A stretch of DNA of 57,397 nucleotides, taken from NCBI GenBank assembly GCA_900549665.1, contig URPH01000019.1:1-57397 (forward strand), in the 5' to 3' direction. Position 1 is the first letter of the stretch. Every line of letters starts with the position of its first letter. Source of the stretch: an uncultured Lachnospiraceae bacterium (GTDB lineage: Bacteria > Bacillota > Clostridia > Lachnospirales > Lachnospiraceae). Of the stretch, positions 25,254 to 34,637 are shown one piece after another. Position numbers and translations under genes: made by a program. A model generated the notes under the pieces. That model made no database searches and had not been told where the DNA came from. It saw only the letters and a list, made by a program, of their open reading frames with translations.

Positions 25254-26402
25254 GTGGAAAAAGAAAAAAAGCAGCTTTCCTTAAATACGAAGATCATCAT
25301 TGCCTGCTTTATCATGGTTATTATCCCCAATATTTTGATCCTGTGCTCCCTTATGACGATCAAAGGATATTTTGAAACGACAATGGGAGCGGCCTTTCAT
25401 GACCGTGTGGATCCGGGGATTTTAAAGTTTTTCATCATCGATACCCTGCTTTGTGTACTGGTTATTCTGGTCGGTTCCATGTTTATCATGCGCAGGTATG
25501 TTTACAGGGAGATCATCAAGCCGATCTCCGAGCTCAATGTCGCCATGAAAAAGATAGCCGATGGTAACTTAGATTACCGTATGAATGCAAAATATGGAAG
25601 TGAAATGGGCGAGGTCTTCAAAAACTATGAAGATATGCGGCTGCGGCTAAAAGAATCCACGACGGAAATGATGGAAAACGAAGAGCACAACCGAGAGCTT
25701 GTGAGCAACATTTCCCATGATCTTAAGACACCGATCACCTCCATCAAAGGCTATGTCGAGGGTATTATGGACGGCGTTGCCGATACTCCCGAAAAAATGG
25801 ACCGTTATATCAAGACGATATACAACAAGGCCAATGATATGGACAGGCTGATCAACGAGCTTACCATCTACTCCAAGATTGACAACAACCGCATCCTGTA
25901 CAATTTCCAGCGTATCAACATCAGCGATTATTTCAGCGACTGTGTTGAGGAGGTCGGACTAGATCTGGAATCCAAAAACATCAAGCTCAATTTTGACAAT
26001 CTGGTACCGGACGATACGATCGTGATAGCGGATCCGGAGCAGATGAAGCGCGTCATCAATAATATCATCGGAAACAGCGTAAAATACATGGACAAGGATC
26101 CATCCAAGGGACAGGGTATGATCGAGATCCGGTTGTTGGATGATGTCGATTCGATCCGTATCGAGATCGAGGACAACGGAAGAGGCATTGCCGCCAAGGA
26201 TCTGGGACGTATTTTCGAGCGTTTCTACCGGACCGATTCATCGAGAAATTCTTCCCGCGGAGGAAGCGGCATTGGATTATCCATTGTTAAAAAGATCATT
26301 GAAGATCACGGCGGTTATATATGGGCGACCAGCAAAGAAGGCGAAGGAACCTGTATGCACTTTGTTTTAAGAAAATATAAAGAGGTGGAAAAAAATGAGT
26401 AA
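25254..26402 (+). CDS. Sensor histidine kinase of a two-component system
   Basis: This 382-residue protein has TM segments at about residues 12-35 and 60-80 with a short external loop. A HAMP domain follows (IIKPISELNVAMKKIADGNL). The phosphoacceptor motif is NISHDLKTPITS (H155). The ATPase domain has N box NNIIGNSVKYMD, G1 DNGRGI and G2 GGSGIGLSIVKKI. The start is GTG at 25254. The stop overlaps the response-regulator gene by 8 bases. With only about 25 residues outside the membrane, it may sense membrane or envelope state. Confidence 0.93.
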   Translation: MEKEKKQLSLNTKIIIACFIMVIIPNILILCSLMTIKGYFETTMGAAFHDRVDPGILKFFIIDTLLCVLVILVGSMFIMRRYVYREIIKPISELNVAMKKIADGNLDYRMNAKYGSEMGEVFKNYEDMRLRLKESTTEMMENEEHNRELVSNISHDLKTPITSIKGYVEGIMDGVADTPEKMDRYIKTIYNKANDMDRLINELTIYSKIDNNRILYNFQRINISDYFSDCVEEVGLDLESKNIKLNFDNLVPDDTIVIADPEQMKRVINNIIGNSVKYMDKDPSKGQGMIEIRLLDDVDSIRIEIEDNGRGIAAKDLGRIFERFYRTDSSRNSSRGGSGIGLSIVKKIIEDHGGYIWATSKEGEGTCMHFVLRKYKEVEKNE

Positions 26403-27084
26403 GATTTTGATTATAGAAGATGAAGAAGCCATTGCGGATCTGGAAAAGGACTATCTGGAAATGAGCGGCTATGAAGTACTCATTGAAAATGACGGTACAA
26501 AGGGACTGGAGGCTGCATTAAAAGAAAATATTGATCTTTTGGTACTGGATCTGATGCTTCCCGGTGTCGACGGGTATGAAATCTGTAAAAAAGTAAGAGA
26601 AGAAAAAAACATTCCGATTTTGATGGTTTCAGCCAAAAAAGATGATATCGACAAGATCCGCGGTCTTGGACTGGGTGCAGACGATTATATGACCAAGCCG
26701 TTTAGCCCAAGTGAGCTGGTGGCAAGAGTAAAGGCACATCTGTCCCGTTATGAAAGACTGGTCGGTTCGTCACAAAAAGCCAATGATGTCATCGAGATCC
26801 GCGGTCTCAAGATTGATAAAACAGCCAGAAGAGTATTTGTCAATGGTGAGGAAAAGATCTTTACGACCAAGGAATTTGATCTTCTGACCTTCCTTGCGGA
26901 AAATCCCAATCACGTATTTACCAAGGATGAGCTGTTCCGTGAAATCTGGGATATGGAATCTATCGGAGATATCGCGACGGTAACCGTCCACATCAAAAAG
27001 ATCCGTGAAAAAATTGAGTATGATACATCAAAGCCTCAGTATATAGAGACAATCTGGGGTGTTGGTTACAGGTTTAAAGTATGA
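26395..27084 (+). CDS. OmpR/PhoB-type response regulator
   Basis: This 229-residue protein has a receiver domain at residues 1-120 with acidic pocket EDEE, phosphoacceptor D52 (LLVLDLMLPG) and the conserved Lys in DDYMTKPFSP. A winged-helix DNA-binding domain covers about 130-229 (FTTKEFDLLTFLAENPNHVF, then VTVHIKKIREKI and WGVGYRF). It is the cognate partner of the overlapping kinase. Its targets are unknown; the pseudouridine synthase directly downstream overlaps it by ATGA and may simply share the transcript. Confidence 0.95.
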   Translation: MSKILIIEDEEAIADLEKDYLEMSGYEVLIENDGTKGLEAALKENIDLLVLDLMLPGVDGYEICKKVREEKNIPILMVSAKKDDIDKIRGLGLGADDYMTKPFSPSELVARVKAHLSRYERLVGSSQKANDVIEIRGLKIDKTARRVFVNGEEKIFTTKEFDLLTFLAENPNHVFTKDELFREIWDMESIGDIATVTVHIKKIREKIEYDTSKPQYIETIWGVGYRFKV

Positions 27085-27833
27085 TGCAGACAGAGATTCT
27101 TTTTGAGGATAAAGACATTCTGGTATGTTGCAAGCCGGCAGGCATTGCTACCCAGACCGCTGGGTTTGCTGCCATGGATGTTGTATCGGAGCTGAAAAAT
27201 TACCTGTCAGCCAAGGGACAGGCAGATCCCTTTGTCGGAGTGATCCAGCGTCTGGACCAGCCGGTCGAAGGCGTCCTTGTCTTTGGTAAAAATAAAAAGG
27301 CGACAGCCGCACTCAATAAGCAGCTGACACACAATGAGATAAAAAAGGAATATCTGGCAGCAGTATTTGTCAAAACAGAGGATAAACCGACTGATTCCTT
27401 CTGGAAGGAAAAAGACGAATATCCTCTGCACAGTAAGACAGTGCTAACGGATTATCTGGTAAAGGATGCCAGGACAAATACCTCTTATGTCGTAGAGAAT
27501 CCCGCATCTTCCGCGGATGCCAAAAAAGCAGAGCTGACATACACCATTCTGCAAAAAGAAAAAGTCGAAGGCGGCACGATCCTTTATGTCCGGATTTTTC
27601 TGCACACCGGAAGACATCATCAGATCCGTGTCCAGTTTGCACATGCTGACATGCCTCTTTTAGGAGACAGAAAATATGGCACAGAGGCATCGCAAAAGCT
27701 GAGCGATGCGCTTTCTGTCAGGGATGTGGCACTCTGTGCGCAGACCCTGCGGTTTAAGCATCCGGTCACAGGAAAAAAGCAGGAGTTTTCTGTTAAACCT
27801 CACAAACCGGTTTTACAAAAAATAACAGAATGA
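27081..27833 (+). CDS. RluA family RNA pseudouridine synthase
   Basis: This 250-residue enzyme has the catalytic motif QRLDQPVEGVLVFGK, with the active-site Asp in RLD. The family strands ILVCCKPAGIATQT at the start and IFLHTGRHHQIRVQFAHAD near residue 175 are also present. There is no N-terminal S4 domain. It isomerises uridine to pseudouridine in rRNA or tRNA; the exact target cannot be told. It may start at 27081 (overlapping the regulator stop) or at the ATG three bases later. Confidence 0.9.
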   Translation: MMQTEILFEDKDILVCCKPAGIATQTAGFAAMDVVSELKNYLSAKGQADPFVGVIQRLDQPVEGVLVFGKNKKATAALNKQLTHNEIKKEYLAAVFVKTEDKPTDSFWKEKDEYPLHSKTVLTDYLVKDARTNTSYVVENPASSADAKKAELTYTILQKEKVEGGTILYVRIFLHTGRHHQIRVQFAHADMPLLGDRKYGTEASQKLSDALSVRDVALCAQTLRFKHPVTGKKQEFSVKPHKPVLQKITE

Positions 27834-27893
27834 TCTTTCTTACTATATAGAATAAAAGAAAATCTATTTCCCATACTATCAAAAGGTGATGGT

Positions 27894-28967
27894 ATGGGAT
27901 CTTTTTATGAGGATGTAAAAAAACATCAGAACGAAATCTGTTTTTTTCTGGCCGGCGTTGGAATTTTCCTGTTTATAAAATATGTGATCGTATATATTAT
28001 GCCCTTTGTGATTGCCGGAATATATGTATTTTTACTTCGGAAGCCTTTGGATTTTCTTCATAAAAAACTGAAGATGGGCAGAGGCTTTCTGGCCGGAATG
28101 TCTTTATTTTTCCTGTTTTTGCTGCTGGGGATTCTTGTCTGGTATGCCGGAGGAGCATTTTTTTGCCGGTTAAAACAAATTGTTCCGGATCTTACGGTAT
28201 ATAAAAAAGATGTTTTTTTGTTTGTACACAAATGCTGTGATTCGGTGGAAGAAAATTTCGGTATAGATGCGGTTTTTGTCGAAAACATGGTTCGGAAGCG
28301 TATCAATCTGGCGTTGAGCAGCATGGAAAAGGATCTGCTTCCACAGCTTCTGGGGCGGACCTTTTTATATGGTAAAACTTTATTCGCGGCATTTATGTTT
28401 ATCCTTTCTACCTTGATCGCAGCAATTTTATTTGCACAGGATTATGAGCGTATCATAAAAAAGGCACAGGCAGTTCCGCTTTTGCGGGAAGCAAAGCAGC
28501 TTTTAAAACAGCTTTTAACCGCAGTCTTAAAATATGTCCGGGCGCAGATCGAGATTATGGCAATCATCAGTATCATTTGTTTTCCGGTATTTTTATTCAA
28601 TGCATATTCCTATGCCTTCTTATGGGCTTTTGTGACCGGGTTTTTAGATATGCTGCCCTTTATCGGGACGGCGATGGTCTTTTTTCCACTCGCTTTTTTT
28701 CATATTGTAAAGGGACAGCTTCGCACAGCTCTTGTGTTTCTGACGGCTTTTGCGATCACATCCATTGCAAGGGAGGTTCTTGAGCCAAAGCTGATCGGGA
28801 AAAGAATGGGTGTCTGGCCGATCGGTATTCTGGTATCCGTTTATGTCGGCGTAAAGGTCTTTGGCGTGGGCGGTGTCTTATGGGGACCTTTATACCTGCT
28901 TATCCTGTTTGAATTGTACAAGCGCATTTACCCATGCCGGGATTGCCGGGACGGGCTTTGTGATTGA
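27894..28967 (+). CDS. AI-2E family transporter-like membrane protein
   Basis: This 357-residue membrane protein has about seven or eight TM helices. It has the AI-2E family C-terminal pattern DMLPFIGTAMVFFPLAFFHI and the REVLEPKLIGKRMGVWPIGI segment. Homologues include YtvI-like sporulation membrane proteins and putative exporters, so AI-2 transport should not be assumed. GTG/ATG choice: the ATG at 27894 with AAAGGTGATGGT upstream is used. The C-terminal tail ends with YPCRDCRDGLCD, a small cluster of cysteines. Confidence 0.88.
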   Translation: MGSFYEDVKKHQNEICFFLAGVGIFLFIKYVIVYIMPFVIAGIYVFLLRKPLDFLHKKLKMGRGFLAGMSLFFLFLLLGILVWYAGGAFFCRLKQIVPDLTVYKKDVFLFVHKCCDSVEENFGIDAVFVENMVRKRINLALSSMEKDLLPQLLGRTFLYGKTLFAAFMFILSTLIAAILFAQDYERIIKKAQAVPLLREAKQLLKQLLTAVLKYVRAQIEIMAIISIICFPVFLFNAYSYAFLWAFVTGFLDMLPFIGTAMVFFPLAFFHIVKGQLRTALVFLTAFAITSIAREVLEPKLIGKRMGVWPIGILVSVYVGVKVFGVGGVLWGPLYLLILFELYKRIYPCRDCRDGLCD

Positions 28968-29074
28968 CAAATACAGGTATTGTGCATAAAATGGAACTGA
29001 TTAGGCTGTGCAATATAGATTGGCGGCTTATGCGCATTTTTAGGTACAAAACAGGATCAGAAAGGGAAAGAAAA

Positions 29075-30520
29075 ATGGCTGATAAAAAATTTGTAGAAGC
29101 TATTACAGCTATGGAAGATGATTTTGCTCAATGGTATACAGACGTTGTTAAAAAAGCAGAATTGATGGATTACACAAGTGTTAAGGGATGCATGGTGTTT
29201 AAGCCTGCAGGATATGCGATCTGGGAGCTGATTCAAAAGCAGCTGGATGCTCGTTTCAAGGAAGCAGGAGTTGAAAATGTATATCTGCCGATGTTCATTC
29301 CGGAAAGCCTGTTACAAAAAGAAAAGGATCATGTTGAAGGATTTGCGCCGGAGGTTGCATGGGTCACATACGGCGGTCTGCAGCCTTTACAGGAAAAGCT
29401 TTGTGTAAGACCTACATCCGAGACTTTATTCTGTGATTTTTATAAAAATGATATTCATTCATACAGAGATCTGCCCAAGGTATACAACCAGTGGTGTTCC
29501 GTTGTACGTTGGGAAAAAGAAACCAGACCCTTCTTACGCAGTCGTGAGTTTTTATGGCAGGAAGGTCATACAGCCCATGCAACTGCTGAAGAAGCAGAGG
29601 CGCGTACGATCCAGATGTTAAATTTATATGCAAAATTCTGTGAGGAGGTTTTGGCGATCCCGGTTATCAAGGGTAAAAAGACCGACAAGGAAAAATTCGC
29701 CGGAGCAGAATCTACTTATACGATCGAAGCTCTGATGCATGACGGCAAAGCATTGCAGTCCGGTACCAGCCACAACTTCGGTGACGGTTTTGCAAAGGCA
29801 TTCGGTATTCAGTTTACAGATAAGGACAATACCTTAAAATATGTTCATCAGACCTCCTGGGGTATGACAACCCGTCTGATCGGTGCCGTTATCATGGTAC
29901 ATGGTGACAATTCCGGTCTGGTTATGCCGCCCAGAGTTGCTCCGACACAGGTTATGATCATTCCGATCCAGCAGAAAAAAGAAGGCGTGCTGGACAAGGC
30001 TTATGAATTGAAGGAGCGTCTGAGCAAGGTTCATGACAGCAACCTCAGAGTAAAGGTTGACGATTCCGACAAGAGCCCCGGCTGGAAGTTCTCCGAATGT
30101 GAGATGCGCGGTATTCCGGTCCGTGTGGAGATCGGTCCCAAGGATATCGAAGCAGGCAAATGTGTACTGGTTCGTCGTGATACCAGAGAAAAGATCGAGT
30201 GTTCTTTGGATCAGGTTGAGGAAGAAGTACTCAAATTACTGAACCTGATGCAGTCAGAAATGCTGGAAAGAGCAAGAGCACACAGAGACAGTCATACATA
30301 TGTTGCCAAAAATATGGATGAGTTTGAAAAGATCTTCAATGAAAAATCAGGCTTCGTAAAAGCTATGTGGTGCGGCAATCAGGAATGTGAAGATGCCATC
30401 AAGGAAAAGCTGGCGGTTACCAGCCGCTGCATGCCGTTTGAGCAGGAGACGATCACCGATACCTGCGTCTGCTGTGGCAAGCCTGCGACCAAGATGGTTT
30501 ACTGGGGCAGAGCTTATTAA
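29075..30520 (+). CDS. proS: Proline--tRNA ligase (archaeal/eukaryotic-like, type 3)
   Basis: This 481-residue enzyme charges tRNA-Pro. Class II motifs are visible: FKPAGYAIWELIQ, motif 2 in RTSETLF-like RPTSETLFCDFY and WRWE-like VRWEKETRPFLRSREFLWQE, and TSWGMTTRLIGA for motif 3. There is no bacterial editing insertion, and the C-terminus ends MVYWGRAY, as in type-3 ProRS. I chose the ATG at 29075, because the upstream extension to 28964 is not conserved-looking and has no RBS. A tRNA-Pro lies in the same window. No T-box leader is seen. Confidence 0.95.
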   Translation: MADKKFVEAITAMEDDFAQWYTDVVKKAELMDYTSVKGCMVFKPAGYAIWELIQKQLDARFKEAGVENVYLPMFIPESLLQKEKDHVEGFAPEVAWVTYGGLQPLQEKLCVRPTSETLFCDFYKNDIHSYRDLPKVYNQWCSVVRWEKETRPFLRSREFLWQEGHTAHATAEEAEARTIQMLNLYAKFCEEVLAIPVIKGKKTDKEKFAGAESTYTIEALMHDGKALQSGTSHNFGDGFAKAFGIQFTDKDNTLKYVHQTSWGMTTRLIGAVIMVHGDNSGLVMPPRVAPTQVMIIPIQQKKEGVLDKAYELKERLSKVHDSNLRVKVDDSDKSPGWKFSECEMRGIPVRVEIGPKDIEAGKCVLVRRDTREKIECSLDQVEEEVLKLLNLMQSEMLERARAHRDSHTYVAKNMDEFEKIFNEKSGFVKAMWCGNQECEDAIKEKLAVTSRCMPFEQETITDTCVCCGKPATKMVYWGRAY

Positions 30521-30584
30521 AAGCATAATGCAATCTGAAATCAAACATAATAAGTAATTTCAAGGAAAAGAGGCATATATCATT

Positions 30585-31781
30585 ATGAATATTTTGGTTA
30601 TTAACTGTGGTAGTTCATCACTGAAATATCAGTTAATCGACAGTGAAAGTGAAAAGGTACTGGCAAAGGGCCTGTGTGAAAGAATCGGTATCAACAAAAG
30701 TGCCATCACACATCAGCCCGCAGGCGGAGAAAAGGTGACCACCCAGATCCCGATGCCGGATCATACAGCCGCTGTCAAATATGTGATCCAGAAGCTGACA
30801 GATCCAGAAGTCGGTGTAGTAAAATCCCTGGACGAGATCGGGGCAGTCGGACACCGTATCGTACACGGCGGTGAAAAGTTTGCAAGCAGTGTTGTGATCG
30901 ATGATGAAGTGATCAAGGCAGTTACCGAGTGCAATGACCTTGCACCCCTGCACAATCCCGCCAACCTGATCGGTATCAATTCCTGCAGGACGATCATGCC
31001 TGATGTGCCGATGGTTGCCGTATTTGATACAGCCTTCCATCAGACAATGGAAAAGAAAGCATACCTGTATGGTCTGCCTTATGAATATTATGAAAAATAC
31101 AAGATCCGCCGTTATGGATTCCACGGTACAAGCCATGATTTTGTCAGCAAACGTGCTGCCGAGATCCTTGGTAAAAAACGTGAGGATTTAAAGATCATCG
31201 TTTGTCACTTAGGAAACGGAGCTTCCGTATCCGCTGTTAAATATGGTAAATGCGTGGATACCTCCATGGGACTTACTCCTTTGGAAGGTCTGATCATGGG
31301 AACAAGATCCGGTGATCTGGATCCGGCGATCATCAGCTTTATCGCCCAGAAGGAAGGCTTAACTGCACAGGAGGTTGTGGATATCTGCAATAAAAAATCC
31401 GGTGTACTCGGTTTATCCTGCTTATCAAGCGATTTCCGTGATCTTGGAAATGCCGCTGATGCCGGAGATGAAAAAGCCAAAACTGCTTTGGAGACATGGT
31501 CATACCGTGTTGCAAAATATGTCGGTGCCTATGCGGCAGCCATGAATGGCGTAGATCTTATCGTATTTACAGCCGGTGTCGGTGAAAACAATTTTGCAGC
31601 AAGAGAAGCTATCTGTGAATATTTAGGTTACCTTGGAGTAACACTTGATAAAGTAGCAAATGAGATCCGCGGTGAGGAAGTGACAATTTCCACACCGGAC
31701 AGCAAGACCTGTGTTATGGTTGTTCCGACCAACGAAGAGCTTGCAATCGCAAGAGAAACAGTACGTCTGGTTTCTAAATAA
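30585..31781 (+). CDS. ackA: Acetate kinase
   Basis: This 398-residue enzyme interconverts acetyl phosphate plus ADP and acetate plus ATP, the ATP-yielding step of acetate fermentation. Motifs: N-terminal VINCGSSSLKYQLID, VGHRIVHGGEKF, RRYGFHGTSHDFVSKRA, VCHLGNGASV and FTAGVGENN. All ASKHA phosphate and adenosine loops are intact and the length is standard. The usual partner pta is not adjacent here. RBS AAGGAAAAGAGG is before the ATG. Confidence 0.97.
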   Translation: MNILVINCGSSSLKYQLIDSESEKVLAKGLCERIGINKSAITHQPAGGEKVTTQIPMPDHTAAVKYVIQKLTDPEVGVVKSLDEIGAVGHRIVHGGEKFASSVVIDDEVIKAVTECNDLAPLHNPANLIGINSCRTIMPDVPMVAVFDTAFHQTMEKKAYLYGLPYEYYEKYKIRRYGFHGTSHDFVSKRAAEILGKKREDLKIIVCHLGNGASVSAVKYGKCVDTSMGLTPLEGLIMGTRSGDLDPAIISFIAQKEGLTAQEVVDICNKKSGVLGLSCLSSDFRDLGNAADAGDEKAKTALETWSYRVAKYVGAYAAAMNGVDLIVFTAGVGENNFAAREAICEYLGYLGVTLDKVANEIRGEEVTISTPDSKTCVMVVPTNEELAIARETVRLVSK

Positions 31782-31804
31782 GAAGCCGGTTATTTGGAGA
31801 GTAT

Positions 31805-33022
31805 ATGATCGATCAGTTTTTAAGAGGGTTAGTAACCAAAAAATTTAAAATCAAAAAGTTTGAGATCGGCTTTTTGGATCTTCTGCTTATTATCTTTGCA
31901 ACTGTTTTCGGTTGCTCGATCCGTTATGCTTTGCGCAACGTGGTTGCCGGAGATTACAAGATGTTTTTTGAGCCGTGGGTTGCTACGCTGCGTGAAGCTG
32001 GCGGCGGCTTTCAGGGGCTCAGTGCCGAATTTGAATATGTGGATTACACGACCCCCTATCTTCTGATCTTATCCTTTATCAGTATCTGTCCGTTTTTTAA
32101 TACATTGATCCTGATGAAAATGGTCTCCGTTTTCTTTGATTTTGTAGCGGCGATCGCAGTCGGATTTATTGTATATGAAATGACGGATAAAAAGCAGAGC
32201 GGTTATATGGCATATGCGGTGATGCTTTTTGTACCGACGATCGTTGCCAACGGAGCCATGTGGGCGCAGTGTGACATCATCTTTACAAGCTTTGTCATGC
32301 TTTCACTGCTTTTTATGCTAAAGGACAAGCCCCGCGCATCGCTGATCTTTTACGGCATTGCTTTTGCCTTTAAGCTGCAGACCTTATTTATCGCACCGCT
32401 TTACGTACTTTTATGGGTCAAAAAGAAAATGAAGATCCAGCACTTTTTGTGGCTTCCGATCATGTATTTTATCGGCATCATTCCTTCGTGGATCGCAGGT
32501 AAAAACCTCTGGGAGCTTCTGACGGTTTATCTGTTCCAGGCCAATGGAGAAATGGATATTTACAAATTGTCCCATAAATTTCCGAATGTTTACCAGATCA
32601 TCGGAACCGACAGCTTTTTAAGAGAATACGCGGATGCCGGGATCTATTTTACCCTGGCGGTATTGATGGTACTCATGTATTATATTGCCCAGAAAAACTT
32701 TACCTTTACCAAGGATCTGATCATCCGGATGGGAATGTTTTTTGTCATGGTTGTTGTCTTCTTCCTGCCGCACATGCATGAAAGATACGGCATCCTTGCA
32801 GATGTACTGTCTGTTATTGTAGCATTCTCCAATCCCAGGAAATTTTATGTGCCGTTAATTGCGATCGGCTGTTCCTTTGCCGGTTATACCATGTATCTGG
32901 CACAGCAGACGGTGATCCCTCTGTCCGTTTATGCAATCCTGTATGCAGGACTTATGATCGATCTTGGAATTGGCATTTACAAAGAAATCAACCAAAAAGG
33001 AGAGGTAGCAGATGCTGTTTAA
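31805..33022 (+). CDS. GT-C fold glycosyltransferase-like membrane protein
   Basis: This 405-residue protein has about ten TM helices. An acidic first loop follows TM1 (RNVVAGDYKMFFEPWV, with the GD typical of GT-C enzymes), and the sequence NGAMWAQCDIIFTSFVM recalls mannosyltransferase-type GT-C proteins. They use lipid-linked sugars at the outer membrane face. The stop overlaps the MBOAT gene by 11 bases, and an SGNH gene follows, suggesting assembly and O-acylation of a surface polymer. Donor and acceptor unknown. Confidence 0.8.
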   Translation: MIDQFLRGLVTKKFKIKKFEIGFLDLLLIIFATVFGCSIRYALRNVVAGDYKMFFEPWVATLREAGGGFQGLSAEFEYVDYTTPYLLILSFISICPFFNTLILMKMVSVFFDFVAAIAVGFIVYEMTDKKQSGYMAYAVMLFVPTIVANGAMWAQCDIIFTSFVMLSLLFMLKDKPRASLIFYGIAFAFKLQTLFIAPLYVLLWVKKKMKIQHFLWLPIMYFIGIIPSWIAGKNLWELLTVYLFQANGEMDIYKLSHKFPNVYQIIGTDSFLREYADAGIYFTLAVLMVLMYYIAQKNFTFTKDLIIRMGMFFVMVVVFFLPHMHERYGILADVLSVIVAFSNPRKFYVPLIAIGCSFAGYTMYLAQQTVIPLSVYAILYAGLMIDLGIGIYKEINQKGEVADAV

Positions 33023-34490
33023 TTCCTATAGCTTTATGTTATTTTTCCCAATTGTATTGTGCATTTATTTTGTGATTCCGAAAAAAGCTCGCCACCTATG
33101 GCTTTTAGTGGCGAGCTACTATTTTTATATGGGATGGAATGCAAAATATGCACTGCTCATTGCTGCTTCCACGATCATTACATATCTTGGAGGCCTGTTT
33201 ATTGCGCGCAGAAAAGAAAAAAAGAAGTGGTGTCTGATCGGTGTTATCTGCATCAACCTGCTGATCTTGTTTTTCTTTAAATATTACGATTTTGCACTCG
33301 ACAATATCAACAGGATCCTGTCCTTTGCCGGGGCAGGTACGATCCGGAGAAAATTTGATGTCCTGCTGCCGGTAGGAATTTCCTTTTATACCTTTCAGGC
33401 TCTGGGCTACATCATCGATGTCTACAGAGGTACGATACAGGCTGAGAAAAATTTCTTCCGCTATGCATTGTTTGTATCCTTTTTCCCACAGCTCGTGGCA
33501 GGCCCGATCGAACGCTCCGGTAACCTCTTGCGGCAGATTGATCATATAGAAGAGATCCATCTTTTTTCCTATAAAAGGATTACCGAAGGCGCTGTCCTGA
33601 TGCTCTGGGGATACTTTTTAAAAATGGTCATTGCAGACCGCGTATCCATTGTCGTGGATACCGTTTACAATTCCTACTGGATGTACGGCTCCACCGAGCT
33701 TGTCATTGCCTCTGTCCTCTTTGCGATCCAGATCTACTGTGACTTTGCAAGCTACTCCCAGATTGCGATCGGAGCAGCTAAGATCATGGGCTTTGACCTG
33801 ATGGAAAACTTCAATACCCCTTATTTTGCAAGCTCGATCAAAGACTTCTGGCGCAGATGGCACATTTCCCTAAGCACATGGCTGAGAGACTATATCTACA
33901 TACCGCTTGGAGGAAGCCGCTGCTCTAAGCTCAAAAAATATCGTAACCTTATGCTGACCTTCCTGATCAGCGGTCTTTGGCATGGAGCCAACTGGACCTA
34001 TGTTATCTGGGGAGGCATACACGGACTTTATCAGGTGATCGAAGACGCGACAACACCTGTCCGGGAAAAAATCGTCAAAAAATATCAGATGCGTACCGAT
34101 AATTTCAGCTGCCGCTTCGGTAAAATCGCCCTGACTTTCATCCTTACCGATTTTGCCTGGATCTTTTTCAGAGCCAACCACGTATCCGATGCCTTTACCA
34201 TCATTGCCCGGATCTTTACAAAAGCCAACCCATGGATCCTCTTTGACGGTTCCATATATGATATTTTACTGCCGGTCAACGAAGTACATATCCTGATCAT
34301 CGCACTGGTGATACTATTCCTCGTAGACCTGATCCGCTACAAAAAAAACCTCACCCTGGCAGGATTTTTAAACAACCAAAACCTCTGGTTCCGCTACGCC
34401 GTAATCTTTGCACTCCTATTTTTCATCCTGATATACGGCCAATACGGCCCCGGCTTCAGCGCCAAACAATTTATATACTTCCAATTTTGA
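33012..34490 (+). CDS. MBOAT family O-acyltransferase (DltB/AlgI-like)
   Basis: This 492-residue polytopic protein carries the MBOAT pattern: LPVGISFYTFQALGYIIDVY, PQLVAGPIERSGNLL, DFWRRWHISLSTWLRDYIYI, and the catalytic His in LISGLWHGANWTYVIWGG. It transfers acyl (often acetyl) groups across the membrane to extracellular polysaccharide or teichoic acid, usually with an SGNH partner, which follows 147 bases downstream. The start overlaps the GT-C gene. The 34491-34637 gap has only weak short palindromes. Confidence 0.93.
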   Translation: MLFNSYSFMLFFPIVLCIYFVIPKKARHLWLLVASYYFYMGWNAKYALLIAASTIITYLGGLFIARRKEKKKWCLIGVICINLLILFFFKYYDFALDNINRILSFAGAGTIRRKFDVLLPVGISFYTFQALGYIIDVYRGTIQAEKNFFRYALFVSFFPQLVAGPIERSGNLLRQIDHIEEIHLFSYKRITEGAVLMLWGYFLKMVIADRVSIVVDTVYNSYWMYGSTELVIASVLFAIQIYCDFASYSQIAIGAAKIMGFDLMENFNTPYFASSIKDFWRRWHISLSTWLRDYIYIPLGGSRCSKLKKYRNLMLTFLISGLWHGANWTYVIWGGIHGLYQVIEDATTPVREKIVKKYQMRTDNFSCRFGKIALTFILTDFAWIFFRANHVSDAFTIIARIFTKANPWILFDGSIYDILLPVNEVHILIIALVILFLVDLIRYKKNLTLAGFLNNQNLWFRYAVIFALLFFILIYGQYGPGFSAKQFIYFQF

Positions 34491-34637
34491 TTGATTGAAT
34501 TGCAATCGCTGCCTTACGTACCGCTACTGCGAAGTCTATAGTGCGAACGGCCTGCGGTGATAGTAATAATCCCTGTCGGCGGCGTCCGCCTTAACAAATA
34601 ATGCTCCGCCCACCCAGTTTGAAAGGACAAAATTTCA

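Noticed and set aside
28968..29074. T-box riboswitch upstream of proS
   Set aside because: No T-box sequence or terminator/antiterminator was found; most of the upstream DNA is the AI-2E-type gene.
34491..34637. Further copy of the giant hairpin family between the MBOAT and SGNH genes
   Set aside because: Only weak short complementarities (CTAT..ATAG type) are present, and neither conserved box nor loop sequence occurs.
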